From Paracoccaceae bacterium (lineage in GTDB: Bacteria > Pseudomonadota > Alphaproteobacteria > Rhodobacterales > Rhodobacteraceae): a DNA stretch of 64,000 bases. Position numbers and translations under genes: made by a program. The stretch is from assembly GCA_014323785.1 (NCBI GenBank), contig JACONJ010000023.1, positions 1 to 64,000 on the forward strand. Direction: 5' to 3'. This document shows positions 35,868-45,701 of this stretch, in pieces. How positions within the stretch are numbered: position 1 is the stretch's first letter; each line of letters begins with the position of its first letter. The notes under the pieces were generated by a model. The model saw only the letters and a program-made list of their open reading frames with translations, searched no databases and was not told the DNA's origin.

Positions 35868-36161
35868 ATGCCAAATGTCGTCAAGGTGCAGGCACATGTT
35901 GTCTGGTGCGCAACGCGCGGTGCCGATCCATCGCGCTGGATCGGGTCTTGCGAGGGCCTGGGGATCGTCACCGAGGCCGATTCGCTGGACGCCTTGCACA
36001 TCCTGATGCTGGATCTTGTTGAAGACGGTGAATTTGACGAATTCCTGCGTCGGAACGGGTGGTCTTCATCATCAGAGGATTCAGAGGGCGCACCTGCGTT
36101 CAATATCCCGTGGAACATGATTGCCGAGGGGCAGGATGATCCCGTCCGACGCGTTGCGTAA
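35868..36161 (+). CDS. HicB/DUF1902-like antitoxin candidate
   Basis: The 97-aa protein has HicB-type features: VVKVQAHVVWCATRGADPSR, then IGSCEGLGIVTEADSLDALH, resembling the DUF1902 fold (xGLVTEADTLEAL). It would act as antitoxin to an adjacent HicA-like toxin, whose remnant overlaps its 3' end. No clear DNA-binding C-terminus is seen. Confidence 0.55.
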   Translation: MPNVVKVQAHVVWCATRGADPSRWIGSCEGLGIVTEADSLDALHILMLDLVEDGEFDEFLRRNGWSSSSEDSEGAPAFNIPWNMIAEGQDDPVRRVA

Positions 36162-36270
36162 CGCCATTCGCGCGAAAGGGTATTCGTTCAAACGGCAGAC
36201 AGACCGCATTGGGCCGCGTTCCACGACATCAGGGTGGCACTGGTTCAACGTTCCGCACACAGGTGTTTGA
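36136..36270 (+). pseudogene. HicA-like toxin fragment
   Basis: A 44-aa ORF overlaps the hicB-like gene. The first 25 residues (MIPSDALRNAIRAKGYSFKR) look like the start of a HicA-type toxin, but after about 36210 the sequence is the antisense of an enoyl-CoA hydratase remnant. The toxin's catalytic His region is therefore absent. Confidence 0.45.
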
Positions 36271-36395
36271 CTCGGCGGATATGCGCCGGGGCGGCGGTCA
36301 GGGCATCGTGCGCCAGGGCCCTAGCCCCGGCGCACAGGTCATCGGGCGGCACGATTCGGTCGATCAGGCCAAAGGCCCCGCCCGCCAGCGTCCGC
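36245..36395 (-). pseudogene. Enoyl-CoA hydratase C-terminal fragment
   Basis: On the minus strand the frame reads TLAGGAFGLIDRIVPPDDLC and then ARALAHDALTAAPAHIRRVK, ending before a stop at 36245. This is the usual end of a crotonase-family enzyme. The rest of the gene is missing. It meets the hicA fragment tail to tail, marking a rearrangement junction. Confidence 0.6.
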
Positions 36396-36519
36396 GTTCA
36401 GGGCTGCGACGATCATGCCATTATAACAGAGGCACCACCCGCTTCCCGGAGTCCAGTCGCCCCAAGCCAGAAGAATTCTCTTTCGTTTAGGAACGATGTT
36501 TCGGTGTCCGACGACACGC

Positions 36520-36885
36520 TTATGAAGGTTTTCCAAGGGCCTCATGAAATTTGATCGACTCGCCGCAGCCGCAAGCATCACTGACATTGGGGTTCCTGAA
36601 CTTGAAACCAGCCTCTAGCAAAGAGACCTCATAGTCAATCTCGGTCCCGAACAGGAACATCTGTGCCATGGGTGCGATCATAACCCGCGCACCATCCGTC
36701 TCGACCACCTCGTCATGGGGGTTAATCCTGGTGACGTACTCCATGGTGTATTCCATACCCGCACAGCCGCCCTTTTTCACGCCGATGCGCAAACCTTGGG
36801 TGTTCCCCTTGGCCATCAGCCGGGCGATCTGCCTGGCTGCGGCGGGAGTGATGGTTACGGCCTGTGTTTTGGGAATGCCGAACAT
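36520..36885 (-). CDS. A-type Fe-S carrier (SufA/ErpA-like)
   Basis: The 121-aa HesB/IscA-family protein has the three Fe-S cysteines: GVKKGGCAGMEYTMEY and DACGCGESIKFHE. A-type carriers pass [Fe-S] clusters to target enzymes. It lies downstream of a SufT-like gene on the same strand, 307 bp away. Confidence 0.9.
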   Translation of the reverse strand: MFGIPKTQAVTITPAAARQIARLMAKGNTQGLRIGVKKGGCAGMEYTMEYVTRINPHDEVVETDGARVMIAPMAQMFLFGTEIDYEVSLLEAGFKFRNPNVSDACGCGESIKFHEALGKPS

Positions 36886-37192
36886 CTCTGCGTCCTCTGG
36901 CTGCGCTGCTTCAACTTAGGCGAAACGACCCGTGCCATCAAGGGGGATGGCGGTACCAGCCCTGATACCCCATATCCCGCGATTGTGCCCGGTGGCGACC
37001 CGGTGCGACACATATGGCGGGGTTACGTTGTGCTTTGTGATAGCTGACGGGCCATTGCCCGCTGTGCGATGCAATCCCCGCAATGGGTGCGTCCACTGGC
37101 GTTTCCATTGTTGCAAGTCCACAATGTAAACAGAGGTGCGGATGTCCCGGGCTGTTCGCCTGCCCCGCCGGAACACACACCGAATCGGCTTA
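36886..37192. other. Intergenic region between sufA- and sufT-like genes
   Basis: No gene with protein-like composition on either strand. It may hold the promoter of the sufA-like gene; no confident -35/-10 was found. Confidence 0.4.
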
Positions 37193-37555
37193 TTACATAA
37201 AGCCAAGTTCAAGCCGCGCTTCGTCGGACATCATGTCCATGCCCCAGGGCGGATCCCATGTCAGTGCGACATCTACCTGTTTGACCCCGTTGATCGGCTC
37301 AACCGCGCTGGCCACCCATCCTGGCATTTCACCGGCCACGGGGCAGCCCGGTGCGGTCAACGTCATGGTGATCTCCACCTCGCTGTCGGCATTGATGCTG
37401 ATCGTGTATACTAGGCCGAGATCATAGATATTGACCGGAATTTCAGGGTCATAGACGCTGCGGCAGGCCGCGACCACACTGTCGTAAAGCGGGTGGTCTG
37501 TGCTGGACGGTTTAATCAGGGGGGGGCCTTCCAGATGCTCTTGAACTTGGGTCAT
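37193..37555 (-). CDS. SufT-like Fe-S assembly protein (MIP18/DUF59)
   Basis: This 120-aa protein has the DUF59 pattern: VYDPEIPVNIYDLGLVYTIS, TMTLTAPGCPVAGEMPGWV (conserved Cys) and VDVALTWDPPWGMDMMSDEA. It assists Fe-S cluster maturation. In many alphaproteobacteria it sits at the end of the suf operon; here only the A-type carrier is near. Confidence 0.9.
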   Translation of the reverse strand: MTQVQEHLEGPPLIKPSSTDHPLYDSVVAACRSVYDPEIPVNIYDLGLVYTISINADSEVEITMTLTAPGCPVAGEMPGWVASAVEPINGVKQVDVALTWDPPWGMDMMSDEARLELGFM

Positions 37556-37712
37556 GTGCGCCGCTTCCGGTGAATTCCTAGCCGGATATATAAGGTATGA
37601 CTGCCAGGGCGTAAAGGGGTGGATCGGGATACGTCATTCCGATATACGCATTGAGAATACCCTGAATTGCTGTCAGACTATCGGCAACGAATTCCATCCG
37701 GAGGTGTCCGCC

Positions 37713-38084
37713 ATGTCATATGTTCAAGGGTTCCTTCTTGCCGTGCCTGAATCCAACAAAGAAGCGTATCGCAAAATGGCCACCGATACCTGGCCAGTGT
37801 TTGAAAAACTCGGCTGCCTGGAAGCCCATGAAAACTGGGGTGATGTCGTGGAGCCGGGACAGGTTACATCCTTTCCCCAAGCCGTGAAATTGGAAGATGG
37901 GGAGGCTGTCGTCTTTTCCTGGATGATCTGGCCGGACAAGGCAACCCATGATGCGGCGTGGGAGCAGATTATGACGGAGCCCAAATTAAAGGCCGAGATG
38001 GGCACAAGCATGCCCTTTGACGGGATGCGGATGATGTGGGGCGGCTTTGTGCCGCTTTTCAACGCCCGGGCCGCCACCACATAA
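37713..38084 (+). CDS. DUF1428 protein
   Basis: The 123-aa protein matches DUF1428 (YbaA-like dimeric alpha/beta barrel): MSYVQGFLLAVPESNKEAYR, EAHENWGDVVEPGQVTSFPQ, then MPFDGMRMMWGGFVPL. Function unknown; the fold is shared with ABM-type monooxygenases. The ATG at 37713 follows GGAGGTG and begins the homologous region. Confidence 0.88.
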   Translation: MSYVQGFLLAVPESNKEAYRKMATDTWPVFEKLGCLEAHENWGDVVEPGQVTSFPQAVKLEDGEAVVFSWMIWPDKATHDAAWEQIMTEPKLKAEMGTSMPFDGMRMMWGGFVPLFNARAATT

Positions 38085-38329
38085 TCCGGCCTTGCCACTG
38101 CTTGCGGCCTGCGTCACGGATGCATCCGCGGCGATGATCCCGAGCCTGCCATCGGGCGGGTGTTGATTTTACCCGCCCGCGTGATTTTGATCTTTGGGGT
38201 CAGCTTCCCGGGCTTATCAGACCATGTGGCCGGGTTTGACCAATTTGATGACCACGTTTTCACTGGCCTGCCCCTTGAAGGGAAGCGGGCCATTTTGCAT
38301 TTTCCTGCCATTGCCCCTATGCGGGGCGC

Positions 38330-39460
38330 ATGACGGGCAGGATATCATTCACGATCCACGGTACCTCTGGCAAGGCACGGACCGGTGTAATCTCTACCCG
38401 CCGCGGGGAAATCCGCATACCGGCCTTCATGCCCGTGGGTACAGCTGCGACGGTCAAGGCGATGCTGCCCGAAAGCGTGGCGGCCACGGGCGCAGATGTG
38501 CTTCTGGGTAATGCCTACCATTTGATGTTACGCCCGACGGCAGAGCGTATCGCCGCTCTCGGCGGGCTGCACCAGTTTATGAACTGGTCAAAGCCGATCC
38601 TGACCGATAGTGGCGGCTTCCAGGTGATGAGCCTGGCAGAACTGCGCAAGATCACCGAAGAAGGCGTGACCTTCAAATCCCATATCGACGGGTCGCGCCA
38701 TATGCTGAGCCCCGAGCGTAGCATGGAGATCCAGAAGCTACTCGGCTCTGACATCGTGATGTGTTTCGATGAATGCCCCGCTCTGCCCGCTGACCGTGAC
38801 CGGATCGCCGATAGCATGCGCCTGTCAATGCGATGGGCCGCGCGGTCCAGGGCAGCCTTTGGCGACAGGCCCGGCCACGCGCTGTTCGGAATCCAGCACG
38901 GCGGGTTGGAAAAGGAATTGCGGGCCGAAAGTGCCGCGGCCCTGTGCAAGATTGGCTTTGATGGCTATGCGGTGGGTGGCCTGGCCGTAGGCGAGGGGCA
39001 AGAGGCAATGTTCGCTTGCCTGGATTACGCACCCGACATGCTACCGGAAGACAAACCGCGCTACCTGATGGGGGTGGGCAAACCCGATGATATCGTGGGC
39101 GCAGTGAAGCGCGGGATCGACATGATGGATTGCGTCCTTCCCTCCCGCTCGGGGCGGACGGGGCAGGCTTTTACGCGCCGGGGGGACGTGAACATCAAAA
39201 ACGCCCGCCACGCCGATGATCCCCGGCCTTTGGATGAGACATGTACCTGTCCTGCCTGTTCGTGTTACAGTCGGGCCTATCTGCATCATATGTTCCGTGC
39301 GGGCGAGATCATCTCCTCAATGCTGCTGACTTGGCATAACCTGCATTACTATCAACACCTGATGGCCGAGATGCGAGAGGCGATCACCGCGGATCGCTTC
39401 GCCAAGTGGGAGGCGGGTTTTAACGCCGAGCGCGCTCAAGAAGACGTCCTGCCCTTATGA
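38330..39460 (+). CDS. tgt: tRNA-guanine transglycosylase
   Basis: The 376-aa protein has Tgt motifs: [32 protein letters not shown] (nucleophile loop), [25 protein letters not shown] and the zinc site [16 protein letters not shown]. It inserts preQ1 at the wobble position of GUN tRNAs. Complete, with no sign of transfer. Confidence 0.96.
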   Translation: MTGRISFTIHGTSGKARTGVISTRRGEIRIPAFMPVGTAATVKAMLPESVAATGADVLLGNAYHLMLRPTAERIAALGGLHQFMNWSKPILTDSGGFQVMSLAELRKITEEGVTFKSHIDGSRHMLSPERSMEIQKLLGSDIVMCFDECPALPADRDRIADSMRLSMRWAARSRAAFGDRPGHALFGIQHGGLEKELRAESAAALCKIGFDGYAVGGLAVGEGQEAMFACLDYAPDMLPEDKPRYLMGVGKPDDIVGAVKRGIDMMDCVLPSRSGRTGQAFTRRGDVNIKNARHADDPRPLDETCTCPACSCYSRAYLHHMFRAGEIISSMLLTWHNLHYYQHLMAEMREAITADRFAKWEAGFNAERAQEDVLPL

Positions 39461-39673
39461 CCGCCGGTTGGGATTTGCATCGACGTGCATGGTAACAGTC
39501 ATCCGGCGACGGTGATCACCGTGATAGTATTTTGGGCCTGGCGGGTTTTGTCCTGCGGCCTGGATCAGGGGGCACTGTGGGCCTGGGGCCTGCTGGCGAT
39601 TTGCTTGTGATGACCGGTCCCGCAGGGATCCGGAAAAGGGGCGTGAAGGATCGTACCCAAAGGGGGGAGGGTA

Positions 39674-39702
39674 CTTGAATTCCCTGTCCAACACCCCCAT
39701 GT
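39674..39702 (+). promoter_or_regulatory. Sigma-32-like promoter of lon
   Basis: CTTGAAT (39674-39680) and CCCCATGT (39695-39702) are separated by 15 nt (counting from CTTGAA), a close match to the heat-shock consensus CTTGAAA-N11-16-CCCCATNT. It lies about 85 nt before the lon ATG, and lon is a classic RpoH target. The remaining gap after tgt (39461-39673) shows nothing else. Confidence 0.75.
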
Positions 39703-39786
39703 TGACAAGTCATGCTCCGGAAAAGCCCAGGGGACCGCTGCCAGGTCAGAATTCCCCGGCCCCTTTCCAAGATACAGGAAGGCAAG

Positions 39787-42189
39787 ATGCCAGACAGTCA
39801 AACAACATACCCCGTTTTGCCTTTGCGCGACATTGTGGTGTTTCCGCATATGATGGTGCCGCTGTTTGTAGGTCGTGAAAAATCCGTTCGCGCACTGGAA
39901 GAGGTGATGAAGGACGACAAGCAGATATTGCTCTCGGCACAGATTGACCCGAGCGTCGATGACCCAACCGCCGACGGGATTTATCGGGTTGGCGTTCTTG
40001 CCAATGTGCTGCAGCTCTTGAAACTGCCCGATGGGACCGTAAAGATCCTGGTCGAGGGACGCAGCCGGGTCAAAATCACCGAATTCGTTGAAAACCCCGA
40101 GTTCTTCGAAGCCTGCGTCAACCCGCTAAAAGAAAACCCCGGCGATAAGGCCGTGATCTCTGCCCTGCTGCGCCCGGTCGGCGAAGGGTTCCAACGCTAC
40201 GCGAAGATCAAGAAGAACATCCCGGAAGAAGCACTGAGCTCAGTCGCGGAGACGCAGGATTCCGCCCGTCTGGCCGACCTGGTCTCGGGCCATCTGAGCA
40301 TTGAGGTGCGTCAGAAGCAAGAACTTTTGGAAGCCCTGGACATATCCGAACGCCTGGAGAAGGTCTTTGGCCTGATGCAGGCCGAGATGTCCGTCATGCA
40401 GGTCGAGAAAAAAATCAAGACCCGCGTGAAATCGCAGATGGAGCGGACGCAGCGCGAATACTACCTTAACGAGCAGATGAAGGCGATTCAGCGCGAGCTG
40501 GGCGATGGCCAGGACAGTGCGAATGAGGTGGCCGAGCTGCAAGAGCGCGTGCAGAACACGAAACTCTCCAAAGAGGCGCGCGAGAAAGCCGAAGGCGAGA
40601 TCAAGAAACTGAAATCAATGCCACCTATGTCCGCCGAGGCGACCGTGGTGCGCAACTATCTGGACTGGATTCTGTCGATCCCCTGGGGGGTGAAATCCCG
40701 CGTGAAAAAGGATCTGGGCCAGGCTGAAAAAATCCTGGATGATGACCATTACGGGCTAGAGAAGGTCAAAGAGCGGATTGTTGAATACCTTGCCGTTCAA
40801 CAAAGGTCAAAAAAGCTGAAAGGTCCGATCCTTTGCCTTGTCGGCCCGCCAGGTGTGGGGAAGACCTCGCTTGGCAAATCGGTCGCCAGGGCCACAGGGC
40901 GCGAGTTCATTCGCATCAGCCTTGGCGGTGTGCGCGATGAGTCTGAAATCCGTGGCCATCGGCGAACCTATATCGGTTCCATGCCCGGCAAAATCATTAA
41001 GGCAATGAAAAAGGCAAAAACCACGAACCCGCTGATCCTTCTCGATGAGATCGACAAGATGGGCCGGGATTTCCGTGGTGATCCGGCATCGGCCATGCTT
41101 GAAGTGCTGGACCCGGAACAGAACGGCTCGTTTGTTGATCACTATCTGGAGGTCGAATACGACCTCTCAAACGTGATGTTTCTGACCACGGCGAACTCTT
41201 ACAGCATGCCAGGTCCGCTTCTGGACCGGATGGAGGTTATCCCGCTGGCGGGCTACACCGAGGACGAAAAGCGCGAGATCGCCAGGCAGCATCTGATCGA
41301 TAAGCAAATCGGGAATCACGGGCTCAAAGCCTTTGAATTCGAGTTGACCGAAGAGGCCCTGACCAACGTCATCCGCTACTACACGCGCGAAGCGGGGGTT
41401 CGGAACCTGGAACGGGAGATTGCAAAACTGGCGCGAAAAGCAGTGACCAGCATCATCAGGAAACAGGCGAAAACCGTCACCGTCACGCCGGAGCAGCTAG
41501 AGGACATGCTGGGTGTCCGCCGCTTCAAGTTCGGGCTGGCAGAGGAGGACGATCAGATCGGTGTTGTCACGGGGCTGGCCTGGACCTCGGTTGGCGGGGA
41601 TCTCCTGTTGATCGAGGCACTGCGTTTGCCGGGCAAAGGCCGGATGAAGACCACCGGCAAACTTGGTGATGTCATGAAGGAATCCATTGATGCGGCCTCT
41701 AGTTTCGTGCGGTCCATCGCGCCCCGGATCGGTGTGAAGCCACCGCGGTTTGACAAATGGGATATTCACGTCCACGTGCCCGAAGGCGCAACCCCCAAGG
41801 ATGGCCCTTCTGCGGGTATTGCGATGGTCACGTCGATCGTCTCGGTGCTGACGCAGATTCCGGTGCGCAGGGACATCGCCATGACCGGTGAGGTGACCTT
41901 GCGCGGCAATATCCTGCCCATTGGCGGGCTGAAGGAGAAGCTGCTGGCAGCCCTGCGCGGCGGGATCAAGACCGTGTTGATCCCGCAAGACAATGCAAAG
42001 GATTTGCCCGAAATTCCCGATAACGTGAAGGACGGGCTGGATATCGTTCCGGTGGCGCACGTGTCCGAGGTGTTGAAGCACGCACTGGTGGTTGACCCCG
42101 AACCGGTGGAATGGGATGAAGCGGTTGAAGACGCCGCCGCACAGGCCACACTGGACACCCCTGATGCGGGGACAACCACCACACACTAA
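39787..42189 (+). CDS. lon: ATP-dependent protease Lon
   Basis: The 800-aa protein has the N-terminal substrate domain (LPLRDIVVFPHMMVPLFVGR), Walker A GPPGVGKTSLGK near residue 352 and the Ser-Lys dyad: Ser675 in PKDGPSAGIAMV and Lys716 in IGGLKEKLLAAL. It degrades misfolded and regulatory proteins in the cytosol. The ATG at 39787 begins MPDSQTTYPVLPLRD. HspQ, encoded at 2597, belongs to a family reported to deliver substrates to Lon in other bacteria. Confidence 0.97.
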   Translation: MPDSQTTYPVLPLRDIVVFPHMMVPLFVGREKSVRALEEVMKDDKQILLSAQIDPSVDDPTADGIYRVGVLANVLQLLKLPDGTVKILVEGRSRVKITEFVENPEFFEACVNPLKENPGDKAVISALLRPVGEGFQRYAKIKKNIPEEALSSVAETQDSARLADLVSGHLSIEVRQKQELLEALDISERLEKVFGLMQAEMSVMQVEKKIKTRVKSQMERTQREYYLNEQMKAIQRELGDGQDSANEVAELQERVQNTKLSKEAREKAEGEIKKLKSMPPMSAEATVVRNYLDWILSIPWGVKSRVKKDLGQAEKILDDDHYGLEKVKERIVEYLAVQQRSKKLKGPILCLVGPPGVGKTSLGKSVARATGREFIRISLGGVRDESEIRGHRRTYIGSMPGKIIKAMKKAKTTNPLILLDEIDKMGRDFRGDPASAMLEVLDPEQNGSFVDHYLEVEYDLSNVMFLTTANSYSMPGPLLDRMEVIPLAGYTEDEKREIARQHLIDKQIGNHGLKAFEFELTEEALTNVIRYYTREAGVRNLEREIAKLARKAVTSIIRKQAKTVTVTPEQLEDMLGVRRFKFGLAEEDDQIGVVTGLAWTSVGGDLLLIEALRLPGKGRMKTTGKLGDVMKESIDAASSFVRSIAPRIGVKPPRFDKWDIHVHVPEGATPKDGPSAGIAMVTSIVSVLTQIPVRRDIAMTGEVTLRGNILPIGGLKEKLLAALRGGIKTVLIPQDNAKDLPEIPDNVKDGLDIVPVAHVSEVLKHALVVDPEPVEWDEAVEDAAAQATLDTPDAGTTTTH

Positions 42190-42446
42190 GGCAGACGCCC
42201 CGAAAGCCAATTAAACCGAAAACCGGTCGCCGCATCGCCAGGCAGTGGGCGGGAAATGGTTGCCTTTTTTGGTATGGCGTTATGTCTGGGAGTCTGCAAG
42301 CGCAGCAGCCTGCGGTTCAACACCTGGCATAATCAAGCGGGGCAGGGGGTTCAGAGCGGAAAAGTTCTGCCAGAGCACTCTGCATCCCCGCATGAACACG
42401 GGGGGGCTTGCGAACCCTGATGCGGCAAGCTAAACACCGCCCCCAC

Positions 42447-42521
42447 GGGTGATTAGCTCAGTGGTAGAGCGCTTCGTTCACATCGAAGATGTCGGGAGTT
42501 CAAATCTCTCATCACCCACCA
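42447..42521 (+). tRNA. tRNA-Val (CAC)
   Basis: 75 nt including CCA. Acceptor GGGTGAT pairs with ATCACCC. The anticodon stem CTTCG/CGAAG encloses loop TTCACAT (anticodon CAC). The T-arm has TTCAAAT. Confidence 0.95.
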
Positions 42522-42800
42522 CGTTTCCTTGGGTGGGTGGGTGCCCTACGCCGTCTGTTTCGTGTCCCTGGCTGGACAGGCTCTGCCGCGTATCCGATGA
42601 TCCAGCCTTGGGGCGTGTTTGGGGGCATGCCGCCTTTCGGGGAAGGCTGTGGGTGCTTTGGCAGTGTTCCCCTTTACGCAGACATGGCGTACGGTGGACT
42701 GGATTGTGCCGCACAGGGTAGTGGCCAACGTGGCGCGGGTTGCCATGATAGTGCTCTGTGTTTGAACTGGCTTTGGCGTTTTTGCAGTGCGAGTTGGGGC

Positions 42801-43376
42801 ATGGACATCGCGGGCGATCTTTTCATCCTGCGGCATGGCGAAACCCGCTGGAATGCCGAGGGCCGGTTGCAAGGCCACCTTGACAGCCCTTTGACTGATC
42901 GGGGTGTTGCGCAGGCCCGGGCGCAGCGGGCGATCCTCGCCCCCGTTTTGCCCGGGGGCAGCGTCGCACGGGTCAGCCCATCCCCACGCGCCATGCAGAC
43001 CGCCGAAATCGCGCTTGCGGGCCTGGATGTTCCGGCGGCAAAGGACGCCCGGTTGCTGGAGGTCGATCTGGGCACCTGGCAAGGGCACACCCTGGACGAG
43101 ATCGCCGCGGCCAATCCGCATGTTGCAGAAAATCAGGATCCGCATCTATGGAAATTCACCGCCCCTGGGGGCGAAAGCCTGGAGCATATGACCGCCCGTT
43201 GCCGCGCCGTTTTGGAAGACATTACCGGCCCAACCGTTCTGGTCACCCACGGCGTCACCTCACGGCTGTTACGCTGCCTGGCCCTGGGCATGTCACCAAC
43301 TGGTCTTGCCGCACTGCCGGGCGGGCAGGGGGTGGTGCATCGACTCTCTGCCGGTGTGGCGCAGATTCTGCCGTAG
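42801..43376 (+). CDS. Histidine phosphatase family protein
   Basis: The 191-aa protein has the RHG motif FILRHGETRWNAEGRLQGHL, SPSPRAMQTAEIAL, the acid EVDLGTWQGHTL and the second His in VLVTHGVTSRLLRCL. It is a phosphoglycerate-mutase-like phosphatase; substrate unknown. It lies between two tRNA-Val genes. Confidence 0.9.
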   Translation: MDIAGDLFILRHGETRWNAEGRLQGHLDSPLTDRGVAQARAQRAILAPVLPGGSVARVSPSPRAMQTAEIALAGLDVPAAKDARLLEVDLGTWQGHTLDEIAAANPHVAENQDPHLWKFTAPGGESLEHMTARCRAVLEDITGPTVLVTHGVTSRLLRCLALGMSPTGLAALPGGQGVVHRLSAGVAQILP

Positions 43377-43559
43377 CGGCCCGAACGCTGAGGGTCCGGG
43401 ATACATTGCACATTGGGCAGCTCTGCTCTCCCCCGCACGCCCGACGTACCGGACGGGTTGTGGATGGTCGCTGCCGGGGTCATGACCGCGATTGTGCGCC
43501 CTGTCCTGATCCAGGGCTTGCCCGGTGCCGCTGCATTGGATAGAGTGCGCCACTGGCTT

Positions 43560-43635
<76 letters not shown>

Positions 43636-43731
43636 TGACATTCGCTTTTGGTTTTGATGGTTCGCCTTGTGTATTGCAACGAGGGGGATTGTTTCTGTCA
43701 ATTTCGCTCCCGTGGTCGTGATTGTGCAGAT

Positions 43732-44229
43732 TCAATGAGCTTCTTTTTGGGGCGGGGTTATTTTGAGGGCCTTTGTCAGCGGATCACCGCAGCTGATCGC
43801 TTCTGTAATTTCGCTTTGTCCACGGAAACTAATCTTTTTCTTTTTTATATCCTTCCTCAGATAAGAATTACCTATACTGCCCACAAAAACCAGTTGAAAC
43901 TTTGGTATGATGTTGGGCGGCAGAATCTTGCAGGCAACTTTGGCACCCGCCTGAAGTTGGGCCAGGGTTTGCCCGCTTTTCTTGTTCCTGCCACCTGACA
44001 ATTCCATCGGCACCACCCATTCTGGCACGTCATCCGCACCATCGGCGATAAACAGGTAATCACAGCGCGTTTCGCTTTCGCCGAGTAGTGCGCCGGGTTT
44101 GTCAAAGTCGATAATTACATGAGGGGCGGGGGCACCATCAAGATTCACGCTACATTTTCCTTTGTTGCAGCTGTGGACAAAGCATTTGGGATTCAGTTTT
44201 TCCCTGATGGCTTCTGTAAGGCTGGTCAT
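43732..44229 (-). CDS. Putative nuclease-like partner of an AAA ATPase
   Basis: This 165-aa protein starts MTSLTEAIREKLNPKCFVHS. A segment RCDYLFIADG followed by WVVPMELSGG and LAQLQAGA resembles a PD-(D/E)XK-like core in which the usual ELK is ELS/ELT. A cysteine cluster (CFVHSCNKGKC) lies near the N-terminus. Its ATG overlaps the stop of the ATPase gene (ATGA), so the two are coupled. I infer an effector of a two-gene defence module; no exact family is recognised. It ends 97 bp from tRNA-Val. Confidence 0.5.
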   Translation of the reverse strand: MTSLTEAIREKLNPKCFVHSCNKGKCSVNLDGAPAPHVIIDFDKPGALLGESETRCDYLFIADGADDVPEWVVPMELSGGRNKKSGQTLAQLQAGAKVACKILPPNIIPKFQLVFVGSIGNSYLRKDIKKKKISFRGQSEITEAISCGDPLTKALKITPPQKEAH

Positions 44230-45701
44230 GGCGTTCCATTGATAATATCGGCCCACCGGTTGTGCAGGTCTTGTGCGACCGAATCAAAGTCCGAGGCATA
44301 GCCGCCCTGGTCTGCATCCCAGGGCATTTCATGGATGCGGGTGCCAGTGCTGGCATCCTGCGGGGATTCAAAAAGCCAGACCCCCACATCATCTGGCGAA
44401 AGCATAGCATCATCGGGTGAAACCGCGGCGGATTCACCCGCATCTCCGGCGGCAACAAGATTTGCAATTTCTTCCAGCACCCATTCGCTATGGGTGGTCA
44501 GAAGAACGCGAACCCCATGCCGGACCCAGCCCGCGATTTCACGGGCGAATGCCACCTGCATGGCGGGATGCAGATGTGCCTCGGGCTCCTCAAGGATCAG
44601 CAAATCCCCCGGCCGGACATAATGGCGCAGATACAGCGCGACCGGCGCGAGTTCAGAAACCATGGAGGACACATTCACAAGTGGCAGCGACCGGGGCTTA
44701 TCCCAGCCCTCAGGTGTATAGGTGAACCGGGGGTAACTGACATCTGTTCTTTCGACGGTGATTTTTCCATTCAAAATGTTGCTTTCCAAGCGGGTGGCCA
44801 TGTCTTTTCCGGGGCCTCTCCTCTCACGAGCCCCGTAACCCATCCCGCCAGAGGAATCGGCAAGATCAACCAGATTTTTCAAAAAGTCAGTCAATACCCC
44901 GGACAGGGCGGGCAGGGATGATCCTCCGCCAATGCCCGCACGGGATGCGTTTTGTATCAGGGTACTGACCACCACCTGATGGGCATGCATCACGCCGCCC
45001 CGATCCGCAGGCAGATAAAAGCTATCTGGCGTATACAAAAAGCGACGCAAAAGCGACATAACTGAGGGGGCAATCCTGTTCCCAGCTTCGGTGTCAATGC
45101 TGAGCACAGCACCCTCAAGGCTGTTCATAGCATCCTCAAGTTCTTTTCGAACCCCCTCTTTGAGGTGGGGGGGCGTTGGAAAAGACAAGTGCCAAGTTTC
45201 TGCGGCCTTCGCGTCAATCGATATCTTGCCCGCCTGGGTAATTTTGACGTCCTGGCTGCGCAGCAGAGGGCGGGTGGCATCCCCGTAATCAATGCTTATA
45301 CGGGCCAGTGGTTCGACTCCTTCCCGCACAAGATGGCCGGGCTTGGACATCCCGAAACAGCTTAGAAGGCCGTCCTTTAATTCCTCTTGTGTGCCCCTAA
45401 AGGCAGATTCAAAAATCTTCTGGTCACTATCCGTCAGCTGCACCATCTGATCATGCTGAAGGCTTTCCAGCCAGGCGTTCGGGTTTTCGGGAAAGGGTCT
45501 GTTATGGCGTTCGGATTGACGCCTTAACGCAAAACGGAATCCCAGAGATGAAAGGCCATTTAATTGCTTTTCCATCGCATAGATCAATGTGGCCAGCCAG
45601 GATTTGCCGGTATTGCTTGGGCCGGTAAAGACGGTCAGCGGGCGCAGATCCACCGCGCCCTCCGCGATAGGGCCGAAATTCTTTATCTTGAATTTTGCCA
45701 T
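44226..45701 (-). CDS. AAA_15/OLD-like ATPase, defence candidate
   Basis: The 491-aa ABC-type AAA protein has Walker A TVFTGPSNTGKSWLATLIYA at its start, a coiled middle, Walker B LLILEEPEAHLHPAMQVAFA and a final LLTTHSEWVLEEIANLV. It belongs with OLD-like/AAA_15 ATPases that sense invasion in systems such as Septu, Gabija-like or PARIS; which, if any, is unknown. No TOPRIM nuclease domain follows, so cutting, if any, must come from the coupled second gene. The pair lies directly after a tRNA gene, a common island site. Confidence 0.75.
   Translation of the reverse strand: MAKFKIKNFGPIAEGAVDLRPLTVFTGPSNTGKSWLATLIYAMEKQLNGLSSLGFRFALRRQSERHNRPFPENPNAWLESLQHDQMVQLTDSDQKIFESAFRGTQEELKDGLLSCFGMSKPGHLVREGVEPLARISIDYGDATRPLLRSQDVKITQAGKISIDAKAAETWHLSFPTPPHLKEGVRKELEDAMNSLEGAVLSIDTEAGNRIAPSVMSLLRRFLYTPDSFYLPADRGGVMHAHQVVVSTLIQNASRAGIGGGSSLPALSGVLTDFLKNLVDLADSSGGMGYGARERRGPGKDMATRLESNILNGKITVERTDVSYPRFTYTPEGWDKPRSLPLVNVSSMVSELAPVALYLRHYVRPGDLLILEEPEAHLHPAMQVAFAREIAGWVRHGVRVLLTTHSEWVLEEIANLVAAGDAGESAAVSPDDAMLSPDDVGVWLFESPQDASTGTRIHEMPWDADQGGYASDFDSVAQDLHNRWADIINGTP

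Noticed and set aside
38114-38311. 65-aa minus-strand ORF between DUF1428 and tgt
   Set aside because: Some protein-like pieces occur in two frames, but neither frame has a convincing start or family; no gene called in 38085-38329.
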